A stretch of 64,000 nt of DNA. Source: an uncultured Prevotellaceae bacterium (lineage in GTDB: Bacteria; Bacteroidota; Bacteroidia; Bacteroidales; Bacteroidaceae). Below, piece after piece: positions 34,257 through 43,364 of the stretch (positions are counted from its first letter, which is position 1; every line of letters begins with the position of its first letter). The stretch spans positions 1 through 64,000 of the forward strand of contig CAMWQU010000002.1 of NCBI GenBank assembly GCA_947176535.1, written 5' to 3'. Position numbers and translations under genes: made by a program. Under the pieces are notes generated by a model. The model worked only from the letters and a program-made list of their open reading frames with translations, was not told the DNA's origin and did not search any database.

Positions 34257-34264
34257 CAAAGATA
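34257..34264 (-). promoter_or_regulatory. -7 box of the EEP nuclease gene
   Basis: TATCTTTG on the minus strand, 34 nt before the ATG at 34222. Confidence 0.55.
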
Positions 34265-34340
34265 CGAAAAAAATCAATACCGCAAGGAAATTCACGTAAA
34301 AAAGAAAAGGGATTTCTGCGGCCCTCGGCGGGTCGGTTTT

Positions 34341-34424
34341 GTTCACCGCCGATAAATGTGCGTTCACCGCCGACGGACGGCCGTTCATCGACGGTGAATG
34401 TTCGTCCGCCGTCGATGAACGGAG
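34341..34424. repeat. Four imperfect 21-bp units in the divergent promoter region
   Basis: Units start at 34341, 34362, 34383 and 34404 (for example GTTCACCGCCGAYRRAYG in the first two). The last two form an inverted pair, CGTTCATCGACGG and CCGTCGATGAACG. They lie midway between the EEP and receptor promoters and could be operator sites or a structured element. The remainder of 34223-34575 shows only promoters. Confidence 0.6.
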
Positions 34425-34518
34425 CAAACATGAAGACGCTGCGGAAAACAGTACTGCCGTTTTTACAGTTTTTTCACAAATAATAACAAAAATACACACG
34501 CAGAGCCGTTTTTTTTCT

Positions 34519-34526
34519 TACTTTTG
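34519..34526 (+). promoter_or_regulatory. -7 box of the TonB-dependent receptor operon
   Basis: TACTTTTG, 49 nt before the receptor ATG. Confidence 0.5.
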
Positions 34527-34575
34527 CTGCAAGTAAACAAAACTAATAAACAATCCAGTAACACCTAAACAATCT

Positions 34576-37209
34576 ATGACAAAGAAGTTAGCACTCGCGG
34601 CATTCCTGTTCGGAGTCATGCCGCTTGGCTTCGCCCAGACTCCGGCAACGGAGAAGACAAGCGAAGAGGACGACGCCCTGAAGCAGGACAACGCGGCCTT
34701 TGTCTTCACCGAATCTCAGTTGGGCGAGGACGACGACGTCACGCAAAACGTCATTATGGTGAACTCCAACAACAACGTGTACACCAGCAATGCGGGCTAC
34801 CTCTTCAGCCCGGCACGCTACAAGTTCCGCGCCTACAACTCGCGCTACAACGACATCTATTTCAACGGTGTACAGGTGAACAATCCCGAAAACGGACAGT
34901 TCAACTACAGCACGATAGGCGGCATCAACGACGCCACACGCAGCATCGACGCCAGCAGCGTGTTTGAGGCCAACACGTTCTCGATGGCCAACATCGCCGG
35001 AAGCTCCAACTACAACTTCCGCGCCGGCAACTATGCCGCCGGGCAGAAGGTGACCCTCTCCGGAGCCAACCGCAACTACACGGCACGCGCCATGTACACT
35101 TTCGGAACGGGCATCACCAAGCGCGGATGGGCCTTCTTCGGCACCATGGGCTACCGATGGTCAAACATGAACACGGCAGCCGTGGAGGGTACGTTCTACA
35201 ACTCACTCTCCTACTTCATGGCCGTGCAGAAGAAGTGGGGCGACCACCATGCGCTGAATCTCGCCACGTGGGGCAACCCCACCGAGCGCGCACAGCAGGG
35301 CGCATCCACCGACGAGGCCTACTGGCTGGCCAACGACTACCTGTACAATCCCTACTGGGGCTATCAGGACGGCAAGAAGCGCAGCAGCCGCGTCGTGAAC
35401 AACTACGAGCCGACGGCCATGCTCACGTGGGACTACAAAATCAACAACCGCATGAAGCTCACCACCAGTCTGTTGGGAAAGTACGTCATGTACAGCAGCA
35501 CCAAGCTCAATTACAGCGGCACCAATCCGCACCCCGACTACTGGAAGAACTTCCCCTCCTACAACTTCAACGTATGGGGCGACACGGCACCCACGGAGGC
35601 TGAGTTCGACGCATGGCAGGATTCCTATGACTACTGGACGACATCGAAGCGCAACCGCCAGATTGACTTCGACCAACTCTACTGCGCCAACCAACAACTG
35701 AACGCCGCGGGACACGACGCCATCTACTACATCGAGACGAAGCACAACAATCATCTTAACTTCTCCCTCGGCTCCACCTTCGACTACACCATCGACAAGA
35801 GCACGAAGCTGCAGACCGGTCTGCAAGTAGGCACCAACAAGGGTATGCACTACCAGACCATGCACGACCTGCTGGGCGGACAGTATTTCCACAACATCAA
35901 CACTTACGCGCAGGGCACCTATGCCGACGGAGCCAACGAAACCTACTACGACCTGAACAACAAGTACGGACAGGTGAAGGAGGGCGACCGCTTCCGCTAC
36001 GACTATAACCTCATGCAGCAGAATGCCAAGCTGTGGGCCACGTGGACCAAGGACAAGGGCATCAGCCACAACTTCGTTTCGGCCAAAATCGGCGGTTCGC
36101 AGATGTGGCGCGACGGACGCATGAACAACGGTATCTTCGCCAACTACACCGACGGCGAGGGCAAGACCGTGAACCTCAGCTACGGCAAGAGCGAGAAAGC
36201 GCGCTTCCTCGACGGCGGATTCAAGATGGGCACCAACCTGAATCTGGGCCGCGGAAACGCTATCTCCTTCGGCGCAGGCTACGAGACACGCGCTCCGTTT
36301 GCCAACACGGCATTCGTGAGCCCCGAGATGAACAACAACTTCGTCCGCAACCTGACCAACGAGCGCATCTTCTCCTCCGAACTGGGCTACGCGCTCAACT
36401 GCAAGTGGTTGCAGATGAACATCACCGGTTACTTCACGCACACATTCGACGGCACCGAGTGGCAGCAGTTCTACAACGACAACGAGAACTCCTTCACCTA
36501 CAACAGCCTCTACGGCGTGGAGAAATACTACTACGGCGCCGAACTGGGCATGAAGTTCAAGGTTACCAGCAACTTCTCCATCAACCTGCTGGGAAGCATC
36601 GCCGAATCCAAATATGCCAAGAACACCAACGCCACCTATATGCTCTCCAACGAGGGCAAGGAGAAGAACACCATCTGCTTCAACAAGGGTATGCGCGAGA
36701 GCGGCACCCCGCTGGCCGCCGTCAGTCTGGGTCTGAGATACAGCGTCAAGGGGTGGTACTTCAACCTCAACGGCAACTACTACGACCGCATCTACCTCTC
36801 CTACTCGCCCAATATGCGCTACAACAATGCCATGCTCGACCTGCTCAACTCGTCGGCCAACGCAGACGGTAGCCTCGGTTACATCACCACGGAGGCGGAC
36901 GGCAGCCAGCTGGCACACCCCACCGAGGCCGCTACCACTCAGGCGAAAGGCAAGGGGGGCTTCATGCTCGACGGCTCCATCGGTCACAGTTTCCGCGTGG
37001 CCGGACACCCGCTGAACGTAAACCTCATGGTGACCAACATCACCAACAACCGCAAGTTGTGCACCGGCGGTTACGAACAGAGCCGAAGCACCAACTACAC
37101 CACGGCTGAGGGCGGAGAGGTGAACCGCACCTACAACTTCCAGAAGAACCCCAAAAAGTTCTATGCGCAGGGCATCAACTTCATGCTCAACCTGAACTAC
37201 CGATTCTAA
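34576..37209 (+). CDS. TonB-dependent outer membrane receptor
   Basis: The protein has 877 aa. The signal peptide MTKKLALAAFLFGVMPLGFAQ is followed by a plug-like region (FRAYNSRYNDIYFNGVQVNNPENG) and then a long beta barrel with repeated aromatic strands, ending in GINFMLNLNYRF, a typical outer-membrane C terminus. The N-terminal carboxypeptidase-like domain of SusC proteins is absent. It heads an operon with a DUF5689 lipoprotein and an OB-fold-like lipoprotein, and it is divergent from an exported nuclease. Import of nucleic-acid fragments is therefore the favoured guess, though metal or cofactor uptake is possible. Confidence 0.88.
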   Translation: MTKKLALAAFLFGVMPLGFAQTPATEKTSEEDDALKQDNAAFVFTESQLGEDDDVTQNVIMVNSNNNVYTSNAGYLFSPARYKFRAYNSRYNDIYFNGVQVNNPENGQFNYSTIGGINDATRSIDASSVFEANTFSMANIAGSSNYNFRAGNYAAGQKVTLSGANRNYTARAMYTFGTGITKRGWAFFGTMGYRWSNMNTAAVEGTFYNSLSYFMAVQKKWGDHHALNLATWGNPTERAQQGASTDEAYWLANDYLYNPYWGYQDGKKRSSRVVNNYEPTAMLTWDYKINNRMKLTTSLLGKYVMYSSTKLNYSGTNPHPDYWKNFPSYNFNVWGDTAPTEAEFDAWQDSYDYWTTSKRNRQIDFDQLYCANQQLNAAGHDAIYYIETKHNNHLNFSLGSTFDYTIDKSTKLQTGLQVGTNKGMHYQTMHDLLGGQYFHNINTYAQGTYADGANETYYDLNNKYGQVKEGDRFRYDYNLMQQNAKLWATWTKDKGISHNFVSAKIGGSQMWRDGRMNNGIFANYTDGEGKTVNLSYGKSEKARFLDGGFKMGTNLNLGRGNAISFGAGYETRAPFANTAFVSPEMNNNFVRNLTNERIFSSELGYALNCKWLQMNITGYFTHTFDGTEWQQFYNDNENSFTYNSLYGVEKYYYGAELGMKFKVTSNFSINLLGSIAESKYAKNTNATYMLSNEGKEKNTICFNKGMRESGTPLAAVSLGLRYSVKGWYFNLNGNYYDRIYLSYSPNMRYNNAMLDLLNSSANADGSLGYITTEADGSQLAHPTEAATTQAKGKGGFMLDGSIGHSFRVAGHPLNVNLMVTNITNNRKLCTGGYEQSRSTNYTTAEGGEVNRTYNFQKNPKKFYAQGINFMLNLNYRF

Positions 37210-37249
37210 AAGAAAACGCCATTTCATCATTCCTAACAATACAGAAAGT

Positions 37250-38116
37250 ATGAAAAAGAAAAACATATTCGCAGTGTTGATGCTGGGCATGGCCATGCTC
37301 TCTTTCAACGCCTGTCAGGACGGTGACTGGGATGCGCCCGACTTTGCCAACGGCGCGCCCTACGGCAACAATGCCCTCACCGACGAGAACGTCATCACCA
37401 TCGCACAGCTCAAGGCCCTGTACCCAGCTTACGATGCGCCCTACTCCAACATTCAGATTACGGCCGACAGCAAACTCCGCGTGAGGGTTTCCGGAAACGA
37501 CGTTCAGGGCAATCTGTACAACTCTATTGCCGTGCAGGAGGATGCCACCGGCGACGCCGCCATCATCTGCATTGCCGGTAACGACCTTTTCGCCTTCATG
37601 CCGGTCGGGCAGGAACTGCTCATCGACCTCAAGGGTCTCTACTTCGGATGCTACGGCGGACAGCCGCAGATTGGCACGCCGTACACCAACGCTGCGGGGA
37701 ACACGTTCCCCAGTCGCATGGATCACAATCTGTGGAAACAGCACGTGAAGATTCTCGGCACGGCCGATGCCTCGAAAGTGGCCGTCATCGACTTCCCCGC
37801 CTCCCCCTCAAAGGGCGATGCCGGAAAACTCATGACCATCAAAAACGTCACCATCACAGGGGCTGACGGCACCAAGACATGGGCCTCGAAAGCCGAAGCC
37901 GGAACCTACACTAGCGTGAAGCAGTATTTCAACGGCATGAGCAAGGACATCATGGTCTACACCAGTACGTATGCCGACTTCGCCAACACGCCCATTCCGA
38001 CAAAGAAAATGGACATCACCGGCGTTTGGAAACTGTATCAGACTTCGGCAGACCGCTCGCCGCAGTGGGAGCTCATCATCCGCGATATCAACGACATTAA
38101 GGTAATCGACGACTAA
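37250..38116 (+). CDS. DUF5689 lipoprotein
   Basis: The protein has 288 aa, with a lipobox at LSFNAC (Cys22). The mature protein opens with TDENVITIAQLKALY and continues with a beta-rich DUF5689 pattern (ADSKLRVRVSGNDVQGNLYN, SIAVQEDATGDAAIICIAG), which is OB-fold-like. It follows the receptor after 40 bp and precedes a second OB-fold-like lipoprotein by 26 bp. It would sit on the outer membrane next to the receptor and may bind the ligand; the ligand is inferred from the nuclease context. Confidence 0.85.
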   Translation: MKKKNIFAVLMLGMAMLSFNACQDGDWDAPDFANGAPYGNNALTDENVITIAQLKALYPAYDAPYSNIQITADSKLRVRVSGNDVQGNLYNSIAVQEDATGDAAIICIAGNDLFAFMPVGQELLIDLKGLYFGCYGGQPQIGTPYTNAAGNTFPSRMDHNLWKQHVKILGTADASKVAVIDFPASPSKGDAGKLMTIKNVTITGADGTKTWASKAEAGTYTSVKQYFNGMSKDIMVYTSTYADFANTPIPTKKMDITGVWKLYQTSADRSPQWELIIRDINDIKVIDD

Positions 38117-38142
38117 TACAATAAAAACAAAAACATACAACT

Positions 38143-39468
38143 ATGAAGAAGTTTTGGAAATCACTTATGTTTGCAGCCCTCGGCGTATTCGCCCTATCGA
38201 GCTGCGAAGATGTTCCCGCACCCTATCCCAATCCGGGTACCATAGGCGGAACAACCGGCGAAGAACAGCCTGCCGTTGAACCCGCCGGTCAGGGCACATT
38301 GGCAGACCCTTGGAATGTGGCTGCCGCCAATCAGGCTTGCGCCTCACTGCAACAGAGTAACAGCAGTGCGACGTACCTTACGGATGAGATTTATGTAAAG
38401 GGCATCATCTCTGCCATCACGGAAATCGACAACGGCAGCTACGGTAATGCCACTTACTACATCTCCGACAACGGCACAACGGCCAATCAACTGGAAGTGT
38501 ATCGCGGATATTACCTGAACGGCAACAAATTCACGGCAGCCGACCAAATCAAGGTTGGCGACGAGGTTGTCGTAGTGGGCAAATTGCAAAACTGGCTCGG
38601 TACCTACGAGTTTACGCAGGGCAGCAAGTTGGTCAGCATCAACGGAAAATCCGAACCCGGAACACCCGACATACCTGCCGGTGAGCCCAAGGGCGACGGC
38701 ACGGAAGCCAATCCGTTCAATCCCGCAGGCGTAAATGCCTTTATCAAGGCCGGAGACTTTGAGGGCAAGGAAGTTTATATCACCGGTATCATCTGCGACA
38801 ATCCTAACATTGACACAAGTTACGGTAACGCCACGTTCCATATCTCGGAGGACGGCACCAGTGGCAGCGAACAGTTCTACATTTTCCACACAATGGGCTT
38901 CAACGGAGAGAAGATTCCGGCCACTACCTCGCTGAGAAAAGGCAACACGGTAGTCATCCGCAGCACCGTTGTTATTTATAACGGCAGTGTTTATGAGACC
39001 GACGCAAACAAGGGTGTACTGATTTCCGTAAATGGCGAGCAGGCATATGACGAGACGGAAGTTCCCGGCGACGAAGAGGGAGTAATTAAGGCATCTGACT
39101 TTGGACTCGCCGATGCCACAGGCTGGACAAGTATAACCGTTAATGGCGTGACATTCACTCCCGATGGCGGTGGCAACAGCAATACCCCGAAATACTACAA
39201 ATCTGGTACTGCAGTGCGCATGTATCCCAAGAACTCACTGACGATTTCTGCGGAGAAGACTATCTCCAAGATTACCCTTGTCTGCAACGACGGTAGCGTT
39301 GCTAACGGCAATGTCGGTGCAGAACCCGGAAGCGTAAACGTTGCCGACCCCGTCGTTACCATCAGCAATATCAATGCCAAGACAGTGAAGATAACAAACA
39401 ACGATACCACTACAGGCAAGGCTTCTCAGCTCCGTATCGTTTCGTTCGCTATCGTTTACGCCGAATAA
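38143..39468 (+). CDS. Lipoprotein with two OB-fold-like domains
   Basis: The protein has 441 aa. The lipobox is ALSSC (Cys21). Two tandem modules of about 100 residues each (EIYVKGIISAITEIDNGSYG with VGDEVVVVGKLQNW; EVYITGIICDNPNIDTSYGN with KGNTVVIRSTVVIY) have the strand pattern of the OB-fold nucleic-acid-binding-like domains seen in Bacteroidota nuclease loci. The C-terminal part (about 310-441) is a separate beta sandwich. It is the last gene of the receptor operon and is followed by a strong terminator. Binding of nucleic acid at the surface is inferred. Confidence 0.8.
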   Translation: MKKFWKSLMFAALGVFALSSCEDVPAPYPNPGTIGGTTGEEQPAVEPAGQGTLADPWNVAAANQACASLQQSNSSATYLTDEIYVKGIISAITEIDNGSYGNATYYISDNGTTANQLEVYRGYYLNGNKFTAADQIKVGDEVVVVGKLQNWLGTYEFTQGSKLVSINGKSEPGTPDIPAGEPKGDGTEANPFNPAGVNAFIKAGDFEGKEVYITGIICDNPNIDTSYGNATFHISEDGTSGSEQFYIFHTMGFNGEKIPATTSLRKGNTVVIRSTVVIYNGSVYETDANKGVLISVNGEQAYDETEVPGDEEGVIKASDFGLADATGWTSITVNGVTFTPDGGGNSNTPKYYKSGTAVRMYPKNSLTISAEKTISKITLVCNDGSVANGNVGAEPGSVNVADPVVTISNINAKTVKITNNDTTTGKASQLRIVSFAIVYAE

Positions 39469-39487
39469 ATCCAAGTCATACCCTATA

Positions 39488-39528
39488 ATCTCCCAAACGG
39501 TGCATCGGTCACCGTTTGGGAGATTTTT
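39488..39528 (+). terminator. Terminator of the receptor-lipoprotein operon
   Basis: A 14-bp perfect stem (39488-39501 with 39511-39524) is followed by TTTTT. Confidence 0.85.
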
Positions 39529-39557
39529 ATGAGTTTTTATGATTTCTCGGCTTAGAA

Positions 39558-39589
39558 TTTGGTCAGAATAATTATTTATCGTATCTTTG
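39558..39589 (+). promoter_or_regulatory. Promoter of the L31 gene (-33 TTTG, -7 TATCTTTG)
   Basis: TTTG (39558-39561) and TATCTTTG (39582-39589) are 20 bp apart. The leader would be about 80 nt, long enough for leader regulation. Confidence 0.7.
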
Positions 39590-39674
39590 CACTCCGAATA
39601 GTGGGCTTCATGCCGTGTTACCAACGCTATTCAATGACAAACAACGAAATAAGAACAAATAAAAAGATACAAAA

Positions 39675-39926
39675 ATGAAAAAGGAACTTCATCCCGAAAA
39701 CTATCGTCCCGTCGTGTTCAAAGACATGAGTAACGGCGATATGTTCCTCAGCCGCTCTACTTGCAAAACTACAGAAACCGTAGAATTTGAGGGCGAAACC
39801 TATCCCGTAGTGAAACTGGAAATCTCTAACACGTCACACCCTTTCTATACGGGTAAGTCGAAGTTGGTGGACACCGCAGGACGTGTAGACAAGTTCATGA
39901 GCCGCTACGCCAAGACGCGCAAGTAA
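39675..39926 (+). CDS. rpmE2: 50S ribosomal protein L31 type B
   Basis: The protein has 83 aa: [21 protein letters not shown], then a [21 protein letters not shown] tail. The CxxC zinc motif of type A L31 is absent, which marks the zinc-independent type B form. It is monocistronic, with its own promoter and terminator, and is interposed between the receptor operon and the DRGH nuclease gene. Confidence 0.97.
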   Translation: MKKELHPENYRPVVFKDMSNGDMFLSRSTCKTTETVEFEGETYPVVKLEISNTSHPFYTGKSKLVDTAGRVDKFMSRYAKTRK

Positions 39927-39964
39927 GAGCGCACGGTTTAGGAAACCAAAAACAGCACAAACAA

Positions 39965-40013
39965 AAAGTGTGCAGACAAAAGGAGAGGAGTCCCTTGTCT
40001 GCACACTTTCTTT
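39965..40013 (+). terminator. Terminator of rpmE2
   Basis: A 15-bp perfect stem (39965-39979 with 39995-40009) is followed by CTTT. It overlaps the region just before the next nuclease gene. Confidence 0.75.
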
Positions 40014-40037
40014 GCAACCCACTAAAAACGACCTTTC

Positions 40038-40961
40038 ATGAAAAACCTCTCACGGCTACTGTTCCTGTTCCTCACGCTCACTGCCGCCATTGCTGCCTGC
40101 AACGATGACGACGACGAACCCGTATTCAAGGATTCCACAAACATCAACACCAATGCCTCACTGCCGAGCATCAACGGAGTGGCCGATGACAAAACTACGA
40201 ATATCAGGGCGGTGGCTGCTCGTCTGGAAATGCCTCGCCTACGGAACACCGGAAACAATCTCTTTCTTGTGCACAGCATACCGGGCCGCGACATTAACTA
40301 TTGCGTGGAATGGGATTGCTCGCTGAAAACACAGCGGTGGTCGGCTTACAGATGGGACAAAAGCAACTCTGACGGGTATGTCGGGCGCTCGGATGAGTTT
40401 CAGGAAGACCCGCTGATTCCCCTCCCCTACCGCACTACATTAGAGGATCACAAACGTAACGGCCATGACAGGGGACATATCGTAGCCAGTGGCGACAGAC
40501 AGCGTTCTATACAGGAAAACGAACAGACGTTTTACCTGAGTAATATGCACCCACAACTAAACAAATTCAATGCACAGGGCATTTGGCTCAACTTGGAGAA
40601 CCGGATCCGTAACATATACAATAAGGATTCGTTCCGCGATACACTCTACGTGGTGAAGGGCGGCACAATAGATAACGGAAACTACACTTGGGTGAAAGGG
40701 GAAGGTAACGCATTGGTATGCCCGAAATACTTCTTCATGGCTCTGCTCTGCAAGAAAAACAGCGACAGGACAAACGGCGGATATGCGGCTATCGGTTTCT
40801 GGATGGAGCACAAAGCGAATACGGACACGAACTTCAAGAAATATGCCGTCAGCATCGACCGCCTGGAAGAGCTAACGGGCATCGATTTCTTCTGCAACCT
40901 GCCTGATGCCATAGAGGAAGCCGTGGAGAGAGGTTATTCAGACTCGGTATGGAAACTCTGA
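40038..40961 (+). CDS. DNA/RNA non-specific endonuclease, lipoprotein
   Basis: The protein has 307 aa. The lipobox is IAAC (Cys21), followed by an acidic linker (NDDDDEP). The NUC1/EndoG-type beta-beta-alpha metal nuclease has the DRGH motif at residues 144-147 (GHDRGHIVASGDRQ), a downstream NMHPQLNKFNAQGIWLNLENRIRN with the metal Asn, and the YVVKGGTI strand. It would be tethered at the cell surface and cut single- or double-stranded nucleic acids. It starts just behind the L31 terminator. Confidence 0.92.
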   Translation: MKNLSRLLFLFLTLTAAIAACNDDDDEPVFKDSTNINTNASLPSINGVADDKTTNIRAVAARLEMPRLRNTGNNLFLVHSIPGRDINYCVEWDCSLKTQRWSAYRWDKSNSDGYVGRSDEFQEDPLIPLPYRTTLEDHKRNGHDRGHIVASGDRQRSIQENEQTFYLSNMHPQLNKFNAQGIWLNLENRIRNIYNKDSFRDTLYVVKGGTIDNGNYTWVKGEGNALVCPKYFFMALLCKKNSDRTNGGYAAIGFWMEHKANTDTNFKKYAVSIDRLEELTGIDFFCNLPDAIEEAVERGYSDSVWKL

Positions 40962-41023
40962 AACCTGCTTCCCGGAAAGTTTACAGTTATATACAGAACA
41001 ATTATCTGTTGCGGACTATCAGA

Positions 41024-41668
41024 CTATGACTGTTCGCTTACAAAACGGCTGCCGTTCCACCGATAGCGAAGAACACGAATAAAGCGGCTGACTAATTCTT
41101 TCGCATCACGTTCCAGTTCAGCGGGCGAAAGGGTGAGTGTGAACACCGCCTCGCCGGGCATTGTTGTAACCTCTACGAAACGAAGGTCATCGATATTGCG
41201 CTGAGCAAGCCCCACTTCACGGGAAAGGGAATCGGGTACTTCTGAAAAGAAAGCCGGAGTGGCAGGCTTAGGGAACTCTATTCCGGCAAGCGGCTGCCAG
41301 TCGGCGGAATAGAAGCGCACACTGCTATCGGGAACAGGGGTGAGAACCGTTTGGATAAGGCATACCACCGGGGAATTGTCCTTTGCCTGCAGGAGTTTTA
41401 TTTCCGCCATGCTTGACTTTGAAAGTGTGAGACGCAGATAGTCGTCGGTAAGCGTATCTAACTTAACATAGTCATTGAGGCGGTTGCGAACCTTTGCCTC
41501 CATGGTATTGCTCAGGAAATCCACCATATCGTGCCGGTTATGCTCCGTAAGCAAGGGCAAAATGGAATCGGGCATGGATTGAAAAACTTCGCTCATCGTC
41601 TGGGAACGAAGGGTGAAAAATGAGAACTGAAAGAACAAAAGCAAGACGGCAATACGCTTCATAAACAT
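41024..41668 (-). CDS. DUF3256-family exported protein
   Basis: The protein has 214 aa. The signal peptide is FMKRIAVLLLFFQFSFFTLRSQ. The mature part starts TMSEVFQSMPDSILPLLTEHNRHDMVDF, diagnostic for DUF3256 proteins of Bacteroidales. The rest is a beta-rich domain (VFTLTLSPAELERDAKELVSR). It is the last gene of the minus-strand operon that begins with the transporter at 47374, 30 bp after the EamA gene. Function unknown. Confidence 0.85.
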   Translation of the reverse strand: MFMKRIAVLLLFFQFSFFTLRSQTMSEVFQSMPDSILPLLTEHNRHDMVDFLSNTMEAKVRNRLNDYVKLDTLTDDYLRLTLSKSSMAEIKLLQAKDNSPVVCLIQTVLTPVPDSSVRFYSADWQPLAGIEFPKPATPAFFSEVPDSLSREVGLAQRNIDDLRFVEVTTMPGEAVFTLTLSPAELERDAKELVSRFIRVLRYRWNGSRFVSEQS

Positions 41669-41698
41669 ACACGTTACGTTAATAATCTATATCCTCCC

Positions 41699-42592
41699 CT
41701 ATTGCGCTCCCAAATAAAGGAATATCATACCCAAAAGGACAAGCATAAGGTCGATGACCTTGCTGCGCAGGTTCTTCTCACGAAAGACAAGCGCACCCAC
41801 GGAGAAACTCACCAACACACTGCCTCGCCGTACCATGCTGACGACACTTATCAACGCACCCGGCAGGCTGAGGGCATAAAAGTAGGCTAGGTCGGCCGCA
41901 CTAAGGAATACGCTGATACCGGCTATCCAGAAAAGGGATTTAGAAGAGGCAAAAGAAAGAGGAGACGAGGTGAGATAGAGCATGGTGCCCATGATGGCGC
42001 ACTGATAGAAGGTGAAATAACTTTGTACCGTCAGTCGGTTGAGCCCTACCCCGCCTGCTTCAGGAGCGGCCATTAGGAATTTGTCGTAGAGGCCGCTTAT
42101 GGCACCGAATAGAGCGGCCAGAACCGTAAGCAGAATCCAACGGTTATGACGGAAGTCTATACCCTCTTTCTTGCCGGAACGACTGAGCATATAGAAACTG
42201 AGAATAGCTAACAAGACACCCACCCACTGATAGAGATTGAGTCGTTCGCCAAACAGCAGCAAGGCTCCCAACAGCACCATCACCGGACGTGTGGCATTGA
42301 TGGGGCCGACCAGTGTCAAAGGCAGATTCTTCATGCCATAGTAGCCGCAGAGCCACGAGGACAATACGATTACGCTCTTCAACAGAATATACTTCTGCAC
42401 CTCCCAGCCACCAAAGGGGACATCGGGATGCAACGCCACGGGAAGAAAAAGCAGGCTGCTAAAGAGCGTATTCATAAACAATACGGAGACTACCGCATTG
42501 CCCTGCAGGGCTTTCTTCTTGAAAACGTCGTAGAAGCCCAAGAGAGCCGCACTAAGAAAAGCAAACAGAAGCCAAACCATTCCTCTATCCAT
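41699..42592 (-). CDS. EamA/DMT-family permease
   Basis: The protein has 297 aa with about ten hydrophobic segments arranged as two five-helix halves (VWLLFAFLSAALLGFYDVFKK; LLTVLAALFGAISGLYDKF), typical of drug/metabolite transporter family EamA members. The substrate is unknown. Its start (MDRGMVW or the second Met) overlaps the truA stop by 8 bp. Confidence 0.85.
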   Translation of the reverse strand: MDRGMVWLLFAFLSAALLGFYDVFKKKALQGNAVVSVLFMNTLFSSLLFLPVALHPDVPFGGWEVQKYILLKSVIVLSSWLCGYYGMKNLPLTLVGPINATRPVMVLLGALLLFGERLNLYQWVGVLLAILSFYMLSRSGKKEGIDFRHNRWILLTVLAALFGAISGLYDKFLMAAPEAGGVGLNRLTVQSYFTFYQCAIMGTMLYLTSSPLSFASSKSLFWIAGISVFLSAADLAYFYALSLPGALISVVSMVRRGSVLVSFSVGALVFREKNLRSKVIDLMLVLLGMIFLYLGAQ

Positions 42593-43364
42593 TCAAGGGT
42601 TCACATTTATCTGCTTTCACCTGCTCCGTATCATCCCCATACCTCACATCTACAAGAAAGAGAGCATGAGCGGGCACACTCTCGCCGGCTGAGCAACGGT
42701 CTTTCTTCTCGATTACCCGGCAGAACTCATCAAGCGTCATGCGCCCTCTGCCGACCTCTACAAGCGTGCCGACAATGGCACGAACCATATTCCGTAAGAA
42801 GCGGTTGGCGGTAATGGTGAACCGCCATTGGCCGGGCTCCACTTCCTCCCACACGGCATTTGTGACGTGACAGAGATTTGTCTTCGTGTCGGTATTCACC
42901 TTGCTGAAACTGGTGAAATCTTCGTAGCAAAGTAATCTGCGGGCAGCGGCATTCATGCACGAGAAGTCGAGTGGAAAAGTAACCTGCCAGCTATAACGCC
43001 GCAGGAACGGGGATTTCTGGGTATGGATAAAATAATGATAGGTGCGCGATGTGGCAGAGAAGCGGGCGTGCATATCCTCCGCAACCGGCCATATACGCTG
43101 CACGGCAATGTCTGGAGGCAGCAGTTTGTTGAGTTTATAGACCATGTTATCGCCGTCCAGCTCCGTCGGAGCATCGAAATGAGCTATCATCATACCGGCA
43201 TGGACTCCGGCGTCCGTGCGGCCGGCTCCTACAACATCCGTAGGCTGACGAAGCAAAACAGACAACGCTTTCTGCAAGGTTTCCTGCACGCTCTGCCCAT
43301 TGGGTTGTATCTGCCACCCGTGATAGGCCGCCCCGTCAAAACTCAACCGGATAAAGTATCTCAT
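42585..43364 (-). CDS. truA: tRNA pseudouridine(38-40) synthase
   Basis: This enzyme modifies the anticodon arm; 259 aa. YFIRLSFDGAAYHGWQIQPN opens the protein, GAGRTDAGVHA carries the catalytic Asp, and RFLRNMVRAIVGTLVEVGRG is the conserved C-terminal motif. Its ATG directly abuts the stop of the endonuclease I gene, and its end overlaps the EamA gene. Confidence 0.96.
   Translation of the reverse strand: MRYFIRLSFDGAAYHGWQIQPNGQSVQETLQKALSVLLRQPTDVVGAGRTDAGVHAGMMIAHFDAPTELDGDNMVYKLNKLLPPDIAVQRIWPVAEDMHARFSATSRTYHYFIHTQKSPFLRRYSWQVTFPLDFSCMNAAARRLLCYEDFTSFSKVNTDTKTNLCHVTNAVWEEVEPGQWRFTITANRFLRNMVRAIVGTLVEVGRGRMTLDEFCRVIEKKDRCSAGESVPAHALFLVDVRYGDDTEQVKADKCEPLNG

Noticed and set aside
35203-37308. 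701-aa minus-strand ORF opposite the TonB-dependent receptor
   Set aside because: Codon-bias shadow of the receptor; Val/Glu/Gly-rich composition and no signal or domain.
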